A stretch of 64,000 nucleotides of DNA, from positions 45,094,001-45,158,000 of the forward strand of contig NC_091010.1 of NCBI RefSeq assembly GCF_041146395.1. The letters run 5' to 3'. This document shows, piece after piece, positions 49,781-63,919 of this stretch. The stretch comes from Eulemur rufifrons (Eukaryota; Chordata; Mammalia; Primates; Lemuridae). How positions within the stretch are numbered: the first letter of the stretch is position 1; each line of letters opens with the position of its first letter. The notes beneath the pieces are model-generated. The model saw only the letters and a list, made by a program, of their open reading frames with translations, made no database searches and was not told the origin of the DNA. Made by a program: the position numbers and the translations under genes.

Positions 49781-50214
49781 GCACTGTTTCGGTTTTTAGC
49801 CTTAGGTTCCTTCCACGCAATACCTTCTCACTGTCAGTTTCAACAAAGGGCTCCCTGGGCCCTAAACAGGTATAGCTGGTTTACTGACGTCATTGCACCC
49901 ATGACTAGCAAATAGTCTACTTCTGCCAGTTCTTGCACTACATATCCTGAATGTGCCAGAAAGTGCACTTTGTGACAACCTTCATGGGTTTGGCCCTCCT
50001 TCCACCTCCCGCCACCCCACCCCCACCCCGCCCCCCACCACACACTGTCTGGGAAACAGACCACACTGTCCTCTGTAATACGGGATACTGCATATGGCAT
50101 TGATTTTTTACTTAGCAAAAGCGCTCTGCTCCCCTAAAATAGACTTGTCACATGGCATGAGCATTTCATTTCCCCAGCTTCCCAGCAGCTCCAGGAATCA
50201 TCATCACTGAAATC

Positions 50215-50455
50215 AGTATCATTTATTAATCTCCTACCATGTGTGTGATAGGTACCCTACTAGACGTTTGCCATCACTGTCTTCGGTTTTCTTGTCAGCC
50301 CTGTAATGTAGCCCTAATTACTTCCATTTTACAGGTGGGAAAACCGAGGCTCAGGGAGGGTGAGACACTTGCCCATGAGAGTGGAGGAGCAGCTGTTTGA
50401 ATCCTGGCAGTTGTACCCTGGGGTCTGTACCTTAACCACAGTGGGAAACTGCCTC
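50215..50455 (-). mobile_element. MIR SINE relic
   Basis: Contains ttccattttacaggtggg, aaaccgaggctcagggaggg and taccttaaccacagtggg in reverse MIR order. Confidence 0.8.
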
Positions 50456-51469
50456 TAAATCTTTAGTGCGCCCGCCTCATCCCAGGCACCGTGTTAAGTG
50501 AGGGGAACACAGCACCGAGTCAGGGAGCTCCTGGCATGATGGACTGAATGATACTGGAGTTTCTATGATTTGTCTTCTATTTTGTCCCATTTCTACCTGC
50601 CCCTGTCACTCCCCCATCCCCAGTGGCAGAGCCGTAACACCCAGCTCCAAGGGGCCGGGGACAGTGCTCTGCAGGGCCACGATTTTGACCCAGGCTGACT
50701 CCTCTGTTTCCTCTTTGCCCCTCTCCCCTCCACACTCTCACGGCAGGTCCACAGAGCCTAGAGCTCATCTGGGCCTGGAATTGGTATTACTAGGGAATAC
50801 ACTCCTGCTGTGGCCTGGGCCAGGTCTACCTCCAGGTCTACCGAGGAGACGGAAGGCCTTATTTGCCAGTAACTTACTGCTACTATGGCTTTTTTATAAG
50901 GCCTGAATGAATTCTTTTAAAAACCCACGTGCTACATGCAGTTATTGGGGTTCTCTTTCTAGGGACAGGATAGGCTAGTCTTTGAGGTCAGTAGGCAAAA
51001 GGAAAGCTCCACTGGGCCCTTTAATCTACAGCTGACCTGCCTATTTGAAGCTGGGCCTAGCATTGTACTGCTGTGACATGTGTCCCCTGGAAGATCTAGG
51101 GCCTGGATGTCTGGTCCATCGTTGACCATCAAGCACTTTTGCTGCAGCCCTGGGCAGAGATGCTCAGCCAGCTACCTGTGGCAGTACCGTTCTTGGGCAT
51201 GTGGCTGTGGCAGGGCCATGGATGCCCCAGAGGAAGTGTCCAGGAGAGACTTCAGCCTAAGGGCCCCGTTCTTCATGTGCCTGGCCCACCGTCCCATGCT
51301 AGTTTGGGTAGGGGTAGATGGGGACCCCTTTTGTAAGCTGGATCCGGGGCCTCAGTTCTGGAGGTGAAATGATCTCTTTTCCAGAACTTGCGAGGTTGGC
51401 AGGCTTGCTCAGAATCCATCCCTACCTTTTGGAGGAAGGGAATTGGTATTCCTAGGGAATTCAGCTGGA

Positions 51470-51600
51470 GGAACTTGGGGACTGGTTCAGAGAGGTCAAG
51501 CCACTGGTCTGCCCTACACAGTCAGAGGTCGTGCTGGTATCTGATCCAGGAAATCTGACTCCATTTCCTGTGCCCTTTCTAATATTCTACCCTGCCTCAT
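51470..51600 (-). mobile_element. MIR SINE relic
   Basis: Contains gttcagagaggtcaagccac and aaatctgactccatttcctg. Confidence 0.6.
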
Positions 51601-53589
51601 TCCTGCAAACATGTGTGCATGTATCATATGTTTATGTCTCATCATCCATGATGGCTTACAGTATACTTGGGAGAGGAAGCAAGGTTAAAGGTGTGATACC
51701 ATTTCAAACAAGCCAATATGTAGACAAGTGCTAAATCATGCAGTATAGACAAGCTGAGACTAAGGCAATATGTAGACCCTTTTAGAAAGAGTTGAGATGG
51801 GAGAGGTCCCTGTGGACTCGAGTTATTAAGGGAAGGCCTCTGAGGGTGGTGGACCTCAAGTTGCTCCTTGGGGGGATGATTGGGATGGGGCAGGTGTTAG
51901 GGTGAGTGGGCACAGTTTGTATAAGTGTTAGTGATTTGAGGAAGGGTTGCGGGGTGCAGGTTGGAGAGAAGCAAGCAATAAGCTTTTCTTTATTATAAAA
52001 GTCATATGCATTCATGTAAAAAATGTGCACAATACCAGAAGGCCCAAAGAAGAAAATCTTTATACTTCCACCACCTAGAGAGTCTCTGTTCTTTTTTTTT
52101 TTCCCTCCTCTACTCTGAAGAAAAGTCTCTGTTCTTATTTGTTTATCCTTCCAGCTTTGCTTTCTTTTCTTTAGGCAACAGGATCAAATTGATTGTGTAC
52201 ACCAAGACTGTGGAAGGTCTTGAATAGTAGATGGGGTGTTTAGGCCAAAGGGAGCCTCTGTTGGGTCTTGCCCAAGGGGTGCAGATGAACGAAGTGGTCT
52301 GGGAAGAGGCACCCAACATCTGTGAGCAGGCAGGATTCGCGCCTGTGAGGAAGCAGTGGCTTCACCACCCCAGGCTGGGACCCGCTTCATTCCCCACCTC
52401 ACGGGAGTCTCAGCTTCACTCTTCTCTGCTGCTGCCCAGGGCATCAAGGGAAAGAACTTCTGGGTTGTCTCAAAAGCTTGCTCCCCACCTGCCACCCCCA
52501 TCCCTCCCCACCCTGCAGACTCCTCTCTCTTCCGCCTGCCACCGAGTTTCTACAGCAGTTCTCGTCCCCTGGAGTTGGGGACACAGAGCCAGTTTTGCCA
52601 CACCACAAACCTTTGCTGCTGCATGAGGTCATTTCAGGGGAGAAACTATATATAGCGGAGGACTAGCATCAGGACAGCTCCACCTTGTTCAGGCTGTCAG
52701 CAGTGCCCTTCCTCGGATGCAGGCAGGGTCACCTCGGACTGAGCACCCGTTCAGTGGGCGGCGTGGTCCGGAGCAGTGGGCAGCCCGGGGCAAATGCTCT
52801 GTGTCTTCATTGCCCTCTCTGTGTAAGCTGTGAAATCTCCAGTTCCTTATCTGCACGAGGAAGAGTGAGTCTGGAATGAGAGTTTTGTACTATTTTTTTA
52901 AGCAACTGGAACCCTTTCAGATGCAAGATTAAAAGGCAGTTTGGTATGTACAACCAAACGGGTACTGCACTGGTTGAAGCCAGGAAGAATGCCCCTCCCC
53001 ACAAGGGTTCCACTTAAGTCTTGGGGTCCCGCAGAGCACACAGTGTGAAAACCACTGGGCAAGACGATGCTCTGAGGTTCCTTTCAGCCTTAGGACTTGT
53101 GGGTCTGGCCTCATGCAGGGACTTCGGCATAAAGGACCCCTCAGGAGGATTGCAAGCTATGTGACCCCTTGGGAGACTTTGACAGTTATCTTGGGTAGCT
53201 AGGGGTGTGGCATAGGGACAGAAGTCTCAGGACAGAGTTTTTGGAGTGGGGGCAATCGGGGAATAGCACAGAACTTGCAGATGCAGTTTGATTTGCTGGC
53301 CTGCACTTGGAAGTGCTGTTTTTTCTGGCTTTCTCCTGCCTGCCTTCCCTTTTCGCACTGGTTTGCCCCAAAGAGGAGATGAAAATGAGGATATAATGCA
53401 TTTCAGACAAGGAAAGTGCATTTAATTTAAGTTGCCTGGGGCTGAGTTACACATTTTATAAAGAGAGTATTTGTAGAGCACAATGGTGCCTTTGGCAGAA
53501 ATAGGAAAGCCAGAATCTGGGGCCAGTTTTCCTTCATTCAGCAAGTGTTTGTAGAGCACCTGCTTTGTATTCCTGAGAAGCGGAAAAGG

Positions 53590-53990
53590 GGAAGGGAGAT
53601 CCCAGCTGTGTTAGGACCCCTTGATTGCAAGTGACAGAAACCAACTGAATCTATTTAGCAAAAAAGACGATTTATGATAGGGTTTGGGGGAAGGGACTCA
53701 GGACCCCATGGGCAGGATTACTGCTTGGCCTTAAGCAGGGATTAGAAAAACCATGTTAGATTCTCCCTCTGTCTCGCAGCGCTGCTTCTCTTTGGGCGTC
53801 CTTCTCTTCTCTGCAGCCTGGCTTCCTCCCCCTCAGCCCACACAGTCCCAAGTGTTGCTGCTATAGTTGCAGCCACACTCAGACTGAGGTCTCCCGGTCC
53901 AAAGTCCATATTCCCACGGGCTGGGGGGGGGGGGGAGTCAGATTGGCCCAGTTTGGGTCCTGTCTCCGTGATCTACTCAACTCCAGCCAG
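53590..53990. mobile_element. Old interspersed repeat, family not named
   Basis: Has gcaagtgacagaaaccaact, agcaaaaaagacgatttatg and gattggcccagtttgggtc blocks that recur across mammalian genomes. A 13-G run is at 53923-53935. Confidence 0.4.
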
Positions 53991-56584
53991 GAGATGGGGT
54001 CACACGAGATGAAACAGGTCTGGCGGGGCCCACTCCTGACACCTTGCACCCTGGGGGCAGCTCAGAAAAAGGAACTTTGAGAGCCGCATAGGTAGCCCTA
54101 AAGTTGTGTGTTCTAGGCCTCGCTGAGGAGCTCTGGTTCTAGGGAGGAAACCAGGTGTATGTGGAACATTTAATAGCCACACAAGGAAACAATAAACGAA
54201 GTGACCCTCAGCAGAGCCTGCTTGTTGCCGAATACATGGCTTCTCCAGTTAGGGCTGTGAGATGGAGGAGACAAGGGCCCCTGGGCCTGGTGTGGACAGT
54301 GTTGCACCTGGGAGCAGCAGCCTATCCAGGTTAGCTCAGGGGAAGGAGGGCTTGTTGGAAGGATGCTGCCAAGGCCTGGCCTCATGGGAGCTAGGGGCAT
54401 GTGGAGCCAGCAATGGAGGTGGCTCTGTCTTTGGGGGCTGTGTGGCCTCTCTGCTTTTGTCTGAGCATCTGCTCTTGGCTTCCCTCTCAGTACACCCAGC
54501 CATCTCCTCCTATCTGTCAGCTGTCAGCTTGGTCCATAGCTGGGCACACCGGTGCTGCGGTGGGTGAGCTTCTCTGGGCCACAGGACCACCTCAGTACAG
54601 GCAGCTGGTGGCGGCCGGGCCACACTGGGAGGCTGCTCCTTTTAGGACTTTGGGCAGGGCAGGCATTAGCGGCACGTCTCCTCAAGGACACTGGAGAGTG
54701 GAGCCCTGAAGGAAGGTAGGGGAGCAGGGTCGGGAAGGGGGACCCACCTGGGCCAAAGCGAGGGTGCAGGGAGGGGCAGTAGGAAGTAAGGCCCAAGTGG
54801 CACCTTGGATGGCAGTCAGTGGGGCAGGCCTGTGCCCAGGGAGACGCAGCACACCTGGGAGGGCACTGTTGGACTCAGAGGATGGGAAGGATGGCTGGGG
54901 AAGGTGGGGCTGGGCGGAAAACAGGGAGGCTGATGGGGTGGCTGGAGGTGCTCCAGGCAGGAGGGAAGGGTGCGGAGTGGGAGTGCAGGGGGTACTCAAA
55001 CCCTTTGGAAGGAGGAGGCCACAGGCTTTGGTGACAGGTTGGCCGGGGCAGAGGGACAGGTGGCAGGAACACTAGGGAGGGTCTGGCACACCTGGGGACC
55101 TGGGGAGGAGAGTTGTCAGCCCTCAGGTGCATAGGGCTGCTGGAGAGCTGGTCGGTGGTGGCGCAGGGTGGGGAGGACTGAGGATGTTTAAGGCGGAAAG
55201 GGAAATGCCAGGGAAAGGAGGAGACTGCTGGGGAAGGGGTCTTCGGCCCACCAGTGCCACCTCTCAGGAGCCATGAACCTGGCCAGGCTGCCTCCAAAAT
55301 AGGAGCAATCTCTGCCCAGTCCCGGTCAGAGATGGTGTGTATGACAGTGCTGCGTGCACTGGGCAGTCTCGTGCAGGTGCAGGCAGCCCCGTTACCACAG
55401 TCGCTCACGTGATGTCACTGCACGGTGGTCCAGTGGGATCAGGGAGACGGCCTCTGGGACCTGGGATGTGACCTGACACTGGCTCCACCGTAGCCATCCC
55501 AGACTCCTGGGCAGTGGCCCTGCAGCTGCCTCTGTGCTCCCAGGGGCTGGTGTAAGAGCAGCACCTGCCTGGAGCTTGCGCTGGGGCCTTAGGATGCCTG
55601 TGAGGTCTGGGATCACTTCACCCCCACTGGCTTCTGAGATCCCCGATGGCCTATGTGTGTGGAGGCCAGTGGGCAGGGATGACGGGGGAGGGAGGTGGCT
55701 GTGCTCTTTGTGCCGCTGGGGAGGGGCTGAGTGCGGGCCAGCCTACCCCACTTCCCTCCCAGCGTGCGTGCGCCTGGAAGGGCCAGTCTGATAACGGTTA
55801 TGGATTTCGTCCCCACGTTGGCCTCGTTGCCCTGTTCCCCACAGAGAAAACCAGGGAGCACTTGTTTCAAAGAAAGATACCAGGAAAAGGGGAAATGCTG
55901 AGACCTGCATCCTGTTTTGCCACTGGCCTAGGAAAGCGGACCCAGATGGGGACAGTAGATGGTGCAGTGACCGGAATACTGGCTAAGCCCTGGGGGCCAG
56001 AGGGGGATTGAGCTGGGGCCCAGGCTGGCCAGGGAGAACCCATGGCCGCTTTCCTGTTCTGTCTCAGTCTTTCCCCATCCGGGAGCGCCCAGGCAGCCTG
56101 GTTCTTTATCCCAGCTGCCCCTCCCTGAGGACATGGCCCTGCTTTCCTCTGCTGCCCACATCCTGCTCTTCCCATACATGCCGTGCCCGCTGGCCCGAGG
56201 CTTCCTCCAGCTCACTTGCAGCTTCCTGTGCCCCACACTGGACTTTGGTGTGTGTCTTCCTCACACTCCAGCCCCGTTGGCTATTTCTGTCCACTTTCCC
56301 TGCACAGAGCCTCTGTCGGAGTTGCCTCCTTTCTCCCACCCAGGCCAGACTTTGCATTCTCCTGCCAGCTCCTTCCCAAGCTTGGGCCCCTTGCAGTATT
56401 ACTTTTCCTAAAACAGCAGCTGTGCATTTCCCTGGCCTGCCCAGCTGTTCTTGTCCTTGACCATGGAGTTCATGTAACTTGTGACAATAAATAGGAAATG
56501 AAGGCTGCCAGGCTGCCCTTCCCACTGCCTGAATTCCTACTGGGAAACAAGGATGGTAATACACACAACAAAACCAACACTTAG

Positions 56585-56810
56585 AAATACTTCCTGTGTT
56601 CACTTAGTGTTTTCTAGACACTGTGCTAAATGGTGAAAATTAATGGACTATCTCATTTAATCTTCATAGTACCCCAGTGAGGTAAGTTGTCTGATCGTCC
56701 TTTCATGGGCTGGGAAACAGGTCATTTGTCCACCATCAGCAGCGAGTAAGTGGCAGAACCAGACTAGAACCTGTGCGGCTCTGACACCCAGGCCTGCTCT
56801 CCTAACCGGG
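56585..56810 (-). mobile_element. MIR SINE relic
   Basis: Contains actgtgctaaatggtg, atttaatcttcatagtacc and gagtaagtggcagaacc in reverse MIR order. Confidence 0.75.
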
Positions 56811-57754
56811 ACAGTGGGTTTGCCTCTCCCTGGAGGAGGAGAGTTGCCCTAGGGCCAGGCATCCCCAGAGCCCACTTCAACTTCAAGTTCTCCTTCCCCC
56901 AGTTGCCTGTTACAAATAGTAACTAGCCAAAGAACACCTTGCAGCCTCGTTCTCAGAGCCGTGCCCTAAATGAAAAGCAGCGTTGGGTGGTAGGGGCCGT
57001 CTCGCTGTGGACTTTCCCTTACCAGTGTCACATTTTGGGATGTTGGGAAAAATGTCTTCTAAAGCTTTACGAACTTCGTTTGGCATTATCCTTGCAAATA
57101 TGGGGCTTCAGAAATGGACATAATAGCCTAATCTCTTGACTTTTTTCTGATGATCTTAGATCATATTTCCTTTCTATTCTGAGTGTGCTTGAAATGCCCC
57201 AAAGGTTGCCTGTTCTACACATTCCGTATTGACTTAGAACTTTCTAGTCTTTGTGGTAGGCCCCTTGTGTTCTGTTATTGCCTGGGTGGGGTCACTGTCA
57301 ATGGGGGGGTGGGGGGGGGAAAGAGAATGAATCACAGTCTCTATGGATTGGGGCAAATGTGAAGCTTGAAAAGCGTATTCAGGATTTTAATCACATTTTT
57401 AAACTTGGAAAAATACATATATTTTAAATGTAAACTGTTGAAGGTGAAATTTGACAAAATCTTGCCTGATATTATAGTAATTCTCAAGTGAGGCATGGCA
57501 CAGTTTTGGGTGGGGTGTGAAGTCTGCGTATTTATCAAAAGGGGGTATGTGCTTTAAAAGGCTGAGAAACATTGTCTCCCAGCAGGAGACTGTTTGTGTC
57601 CTGTGATTCTGTCTCCTATAGGCCTGCAGGTGTTTGCTGGAGGTCGCTGTGGATGGTGCACACCATATGGGGCATCAAAAAAGGTCCAGGGGCTTGGGAC
57701 AGGTGAATGAAACACTGGTTTGCCTACTGGGACGAGAGCCTTGTAAAGGGAGAC

Positions 57755-57985
57755 CTTGTCGCTTCGTGGTTAAGAGCACAAGTTTGGTTCAGACCCTGGC
57801 AGAGTTTTTTAAATCCCAGTTGTACTACTTACCGGTAGTATTCCTTAACCCCTTAATGCCTCAGTGCCTTTGTCTGTCGAGTGTGGATGGTGGTAGTACC
57901 TACCTCTTAGTGTAGCTGTGATGATTAAGTGTAATAATGCCTAGCGCCTGGCATCTAGCTGGTACTCAGTGATGGTGGACACTGT
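57755..57985 (+). mobile_element. MIR SINE, nearly complete
   Basis: Runs from the tRNA-like head (gtggttaagagcacaagttt) through atgcctcagtgcctttgtct to ctggtactcagtgatgg. The best preserved MIR in the window. Confidence 0.85.
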
Positions 57986-60832
57986 TCTTACCCATCCTGC
58001 CTGCCCTGTTTCAGTTGGATTAAACCCTCTTGGGGCTCTGGGTGGCTGACCCAATGGCCTTGCCGCTCACCTCCTGCTGTATGCCCAGATGAGGGCCATG
58101 TGTGGTCGTGGGGAGTTCAAAGCTAATCTGAAGCATATGCCTCCGTCAAGCTCAGACGTGCGCTGTTTCTGTGTGCCAGGCCCTAGGCTTGGTCCTGAGT
58201 GCAGCTGAACAAAATAGATCCAGCCCTGCCCTCATGGGTCCTGTAGAATAGTGGGGAAACAGACTACGCTCAGATAATCAAAATGTAACACACGCTTCAA
58301 GGGAAAGAATAGGGTGGTGGAAGAGAATTGTGGGGTAGGAGAAATGAATGATTTTGGAGTGGAGGGGTCAGAAGACCTCCCTGAAAAAGAGACGCCTAAG
58401 CCGACCGCTGAAGGCTAAGACTGAGGTGGCTGTGTTTGTCTCACGTGGCTCCACCGCTGTCCAGGGCTGCCTGCTGGGCCATGCCACACTTCTGGGGGAG
58501 TTAGGGAAAGATGCCTCTTCTGGGCTGGGTTCCAGCCTCCACTCGCCCTGAGTCCTGGCTCTCATGTGCTAGGCACAGCCAACAGGTGCTGGGCAGAGGG
58601 AACTGCAGGTGGGAAGGCCCCTGAACAGCAAAGAGCTCGATGCCTTCCAAGGAGGGAAAGAAACCTTTGGAAGAGGCAAGTGGCCACCTCAGTCTTTGCC
58701 CTCCTGGTGAGGAGGTGTTTTCCCTTTCCAGGAGAAAGGAGGGGGAGGCCTTGTGCAGAGACTGTCCGGAGCTGCTAGGCCGGCCAGCCAGCCATCGCTC
58801 GGAGTCTGGCTTCCATGGGGCTGTAGCTGGGGAGTGTCTACTCTGACTTTCTTCCCATAGCAGATGTGCCTTCCACAGTGTCTTCTGAAGAGAGAAGGGC
58901 CACTGGGAGGGAGGGAGGAGGGAGTTCTTCTGGGGAAGCTGGGCCGGAGACCGAAGCCCAAGGCCTGCCAGCTCTGTTCAGCCTCCCCAGGACAGGTGCC
59001 TGCTTGGTGCTGAGTTCTATGCTAGTCTTGTTATTTGGTCCACAATATCATGGACCTTTCTCCCTTTTTGTTTTGTTTATCTTCTCACCTGGGTCACACC
59101 ACCTTTCATTGCACAGGTGGGAATAATGGACTCAAATGCCAGTGGTGGTTGCCAAGGCGAGGCTCTGCTGGGTGGACAGCTGTCTTACTGGGTGGGGGAG
59201 TAGCAGGGCATGCTTGAGGAAGTGGCATTTGAGTTCGGTTCTAGGTGCTTGTTTGCCTGGCACTCATGGGTGGAAGTTCCAGAAAGGTAGTTTTCTGTTC
59301 CGCATAAGGGAGATCTCTCTCCCTAAAGAAGTGCAGTCAGAAATTGGAGTGGGCTCCTCTGGGAGCCCAGCCTCTAGGGACCGTCGGGGGCAGCATGCAG
59401 GGGATTCTTGCATCAGCTGGGGCACATGCTGCAGGGCCTCCCAGCACCTCCCCGGCCCCAGTGGGATCTGGTTCTGCAAGTTAAGCCCTTCTGTAGTAGA
59501 GGCTTTTTCTGAATCAAGGTGGGAGGGCCTCCCTCAGCCAGGCATGAGCAACAGTCTCCAGACTTCCCAGGTCAGCCCACCCTGCATCTCTGTGTTCTGG
59601 GTCCCTGTTCTCCCTGAAGCCCCAGCTATGGGGCTTGGTCCAGGTTTCCCCCAGCAGGAGCTAGGCAGCAGTGTGTGCCTGGCCCCCTTTGGAATGGGTT
59701 ACACACCCTCCTGGCCAGGTCTCTGGCGTGGAGCCTGGCACCAGGATGGGCTTCGGGGGCAGCACGCACCTGTTCTGTGCTGCTGTCATCAACCAGCTGG
59801 TCTGGGGCTTCTTGGAGCTACAAATGTTTGCATCATTGGACTGATCGTCCTTTGACTTGCTTTACCTCGCTGACTTCGTGTGGCCACGCAGTTGGCTGCA
59901 GGATGCAGAGGGCTGTGGTGTGGCTCCAGAGTCCGTGCCGCAGCATCGGGAGAGTCGGACTAGATGGGAGCCCTGCTGTAAACCACGGAAGGCTGCAGGA
60001 GCGGGTCTGACAGTGATTGAGCCCTGCAAGCCAGATGGGATCACCTCTTCAACGCCAGGGTGTCGTGGCAGGACATCAGAGTTGGAACAGCCTTAAAGGT
60101 CATGTTGTCCACCTGCCCACCCAGTGTGGAGCTGTTCCACTTAGCACCCTTGCCAGCCGCTCCGCCAGACTTCCTTTGAGCGAGGCTGGCTTTTGAATGC
60201 GCTAGTGAGTAGAAAGTCCTTCCTTGTGTTGGCCTGGCCCTCTACAGGCGTGTTCCTGTGCGCTGCCTCCGTGCCCCACAGGTGGCCTTGTGAGAGCACC
60301 TCCCTCCATTCAGCGAACTCTAGTGAGCCCGGGGTGCCTCCTCTGTGTCTCCCACCTGAGCAGGTGTTTCCCCGTGGTGAAGTTTTCCTGTTACTCTCCT
60401 GGGATTTGAGTCAGGGTAAGCATTGGTGACCTGCCTTACAGCGTGGTGAGGATCAGAGAAAGGGTGTGTGACTTGTCCAGGTTATGTCAAATTTGTGGCC
60501 AGGCCAGAAACACAACCCTGGAGGTGCTCAATCTTGTCTTCTCACTGCAAACACACATTTTGCCTCCTTCCTGACCTCCAGCATGTTTATAGGCAGGATT
60601 CCAGGAGCCCTTTCTAAACAGCAAGGCCAGGGCTTTTAGCTTCCTTCCTCTGTAGAATGTACCTGGCTGGTGGGTGAGGGTGAGGGTGGGGTGGACATGT
60701 AGGAGCCACTTAGTGCCAGGAACAGGGCAGGGCAGCTGGGAGGAGGGTGTGGAGGGGCCAGGATGTGCTGGCTCATGCCCCAGAGAAGGCTCCAGCTGCG
60801 GGGCTGTGGGGCTGGGGCCACCCTGGCCACCC

Positions 60833-60860
60833 TCTCCTGTGTCTCCTGTGTCTCCTGTGG
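60833..60860 (+). repeat. Tandem 9-bp repeat, three copies
   Basis: tctcctgtg is repeated three times head to tail. Confidence 0.8.
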
Positions 60861-61284
60861 AGGTCTTTCACCTCCCTGACTCCTTCCTTCTGCTGCTTTT
60901 CTCCTATTTCCCTTCTAGTGAGGCGTCCCTGAGCTGTTCTGCCTCCTGGCCTCCATCCTCTCCCCTGCCCACCTGGAAATTCACAGACCTTAAAGTTTGC
61001 ATCCTCGTTGCAGCATATTTCTTTACAACATCTTCTGCTTCGGGGCTGTGCAGCCATGCCTGCCACTTCAGAGTGACTCCTGCTTGCACCCGGGAGCTTT
61101 AACGTCAGCACCTCAACCAGTCGCTCGGACGCCTGCCTGCCAGCCTGCCCAGGACTCTTAATTGTCTTTTGCAGGAGGTGACATCTTACTCCACAGGGAC
61201 ATTTTACAGACAGTGCCTTACCCCTGAAGGACAGGTCCAGTGGTAGGAATTTCACGAATCATGGCAGGCCAACAAGGAGGCATT

Positions 61285-61480
61285 CGGGAGCAATGGAGGG
61301 AAACGAGCGTATATGGAGCACCTTCCGTGCACCAGGAAAAGACCGTGTTTTCTCCCCCCAACACCTGGTGAGGTGGCATAGTTACCTCTGTTTTATTCAA
61401 GGACTCAAGCTTGCTGGGGTCACAGGGCCAGTTGGTGGGTGGGGTCAGAATGTGAATCCTCTTCTGCTTGGCTCCAGAGC
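61285..61480 (-). mobile_element. MIR SINE relic
   Basis: Contains ggagcaccttccgtgcacca, ggtgaggtggcatagttac and tcacagggccagttggtgg. Confidence 0.6.
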
Positions 61481-63270
61481 CCTCGCTCCTTCTCCCCGCC
61501 TGTTCGGCCTCTCTGCAGGGCCTCTGCCCTCGCCAGTGCTGAGCCCAGCACCTGGCGGAAACACACAGCGACAGGTACAGAAGGTGGGCCTAGCACTGGC
61601 GGGCAGGGGCTTGGTAAGCTCAGCAAAGCTGGAACGGTTGGGCAAGTGATTAGGGTACCTGGGGCTGGGGAGGGCAGTGGCTGTCCCCTGTCTTTGTACT
61701 TTCTGGTCAGGCGTGACTTGATAGACACCAAAGCTCAAAGTTGAACTGGTGCAAGGTGCAGCAGGCCCAGAATTAGGGAAGGACCACTGGTCTCTGTGGC
61801 CTCCTGAGGCTGAAAGACACAGCCGCGCTGGTCCTGTTCCTCGGTGGGAGCTGGAGCCCGAGAGATTATGCCTCTCACCTCCCGGGCCAGCCCCTTCTCC
61901 CTTTCTCTCGTTCTGCCCCCCTGCCCAGGGATGCCAGCAGGATGAGTGGGAGGAGACCCGGGCGGCAGGGCTGGGGTCAGTGTCTATGTGCATTTGATCC
62001 TATTCCAGCCGTTCTCCAGCAGCAGGAGCTGGCTTCGGCCCCTGCTGTCCACCCTGGTGCTGCCTTCCCACCCACGGTGCTCTGCTCCTTATGAGCTCCT
62101 CACGGGGTTTGCCCTGCCTTGCACACCCTCCTCTCGCCCCCTCTGCCAGCACTCCTACATCTGAGTGGGTTGCCTGGGAATCAGGGCTCACTGTCCCCTC
62201 TGGAGGCACCAGGCAGGGTTTTTGAGGATGATGACTTAGGTCCCGTTGATCTGCTCACCCTGGAAAGCAAGCATGTTCCTTAATAGAAGGCTGCTGTATC
62301 GAAGGGGCATAATGTCACAGTGGCTTAAAGAATGAGTTTATTTTTCTGTCTTATGTAATGGCCCTGATGTCCCCAACATGAACAGACCAGGTGAGGGGGC
62401 AGCTTGGCTGCTTTTAGCATCTGGGATCCAGTTCCTTTGAAGTTGCTGCTCTATCATAGGATGGGACCTTGCTGTCCACATGGTTGAAGCTGGGCTGTGG
62501 CCATGTCTGGGTTCCAGCCAGTGTTGGGGGGCAGAGAGGGCGGAGGAGATGTGCCCACTGTCCGTAGGCCCAGGTCCTCTGTGGGATGGTCCTGCCAGCT
62601 CCCACTCCACTGGCAGGAACGCAGTTACACGGCCTCCCTGGCTGCACGGAAGGCAGGGAAATGCAGTCTGTCTGGGCTGCTGTGTGCCCACGAAGACGGG
62701 GGGAGTGGATTTGGGGAGACAACTTCATTCTCACTACAGAAGACGGAGAGTATTTTCATCTGTGTGTGCTGAGAGGAGAATGCTCCCTGCCAGGAATGTG
62801 TCCAGGCTCTTTGGCAACTTGCACACATGCCCCCGCCCTGGCAAACATCTGTGTGCCAGACTCTATGCACCAACTCGGGGAACCAGAAGCTGAGTAAGGC
62901 AATTTCTGCCTTTTAGCAACTCGCAGTGTAGTCTGGAGAGGGTGTGTGTGAAAACCAGATAGTCTGGAAGTGCCATAATAGAGATTCTCTTTTGTTGTGT
63001 GCTGGGCACTGCAGATACGGAGCTCAGAGACTGCCCAGGGCTTCCATATGCTCGCAGTCGTGTGGACTAGAACATGGAAGTGAAATTCCTGGAGCAGATC
63101 TGGCTTGGGGAATTAGGAGGGCTTCACAGAAGAGGTGGCATTCCAGGTGGGCATGGATGTATTCAATTTCAACAGAGGAGAGAGATCTTTAGGAGGGAAA
63201 ACCAACAGCAAAGGCTTGGACATTTGGAAGTCGGTGGAGGGTTGGTGGCTCAGGTGTGGCCTGAGCATAG

Positions 63271-63298
63271 TGGGAGGGAGGGAGGGAGGGAAGGAAGA
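63271..63298 (+). repeat. (GGGA)n short tandem repeat
   Basis: About seven imperfect GGGA/GGAA units; potential G-quadruplex former. Confidence 0.8.
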
Positions 63299-63369
63299 AT
63301 ATGCTCCCAGGTGTCTGCAGGGCTCATTCTTCCCCTCTTCTGGTCTCTGCATCCATCTCCTTGTTAGAG

Positions 63370-63595
63370 GTCTTCCATGGTCACCCTTTCTAAAATTGTG
63401 TCCCTTCTCATCACTTTATTTTTCGGCTTTATTTTTAGCATAGCACATATAAATACCTGACACGTTCTAGATTGACTTATGCATTATCTGTCTCTCCTGC
63501 AAGAGCGTAAACTCCAGGAGAGCAAGGACTTTGTATAGGCCAATAGTAGATACTCAAATATTTGTTGAATGAATAAATGAGTGCACGGGAGTGTG
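63370..63595 (+). mobile_element. L2 LINE 3' end
   Basis: Contains gtaaactccaggagagcaag and the terminal tactcaaatatttgttgaat block. Confidence 0.75.
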
Positions 63596-63919
63596 CATTG
63601 AAGATCGTTTTTTTGGAAAGTCTTGATTTCCATGCTAAGGAGTTTGGCTTTTATTCTGTAGGCAGTAGGGAGCCATGGAAAGTTTTTGAGCTAGGGAGTG
63701 ACATAATAACTGTTAACAAGGCTCCTGGCCTTAGTAAGGAAGACAGGTTGGAGCAGGAGGAGCGTGCCCCTTCTCCAGCCCTAGCCCAGCTCCAGAGCAC
63801 CTTACGCTGCAGCCTGGTGTACTGTTCGTGTGGTCTGGAAACCTATTCTGGGCACAATCACTTTGGGGACACGCAGAGGATTTGGTCTCTGGCAGGTCTT
63901 TGTCCCTAAGAGTCTAACA

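Noticed and set aside
59136..59855. 239-codon plus-strand open frame in UBTD1 intron 1
   Set aside because: Low-complexity Trp/Gly/Pro/Ser-rich translation in GC-rich sequence, no recognisable domain and no clear splice or promoter context. A chance frame is the simplest reading.
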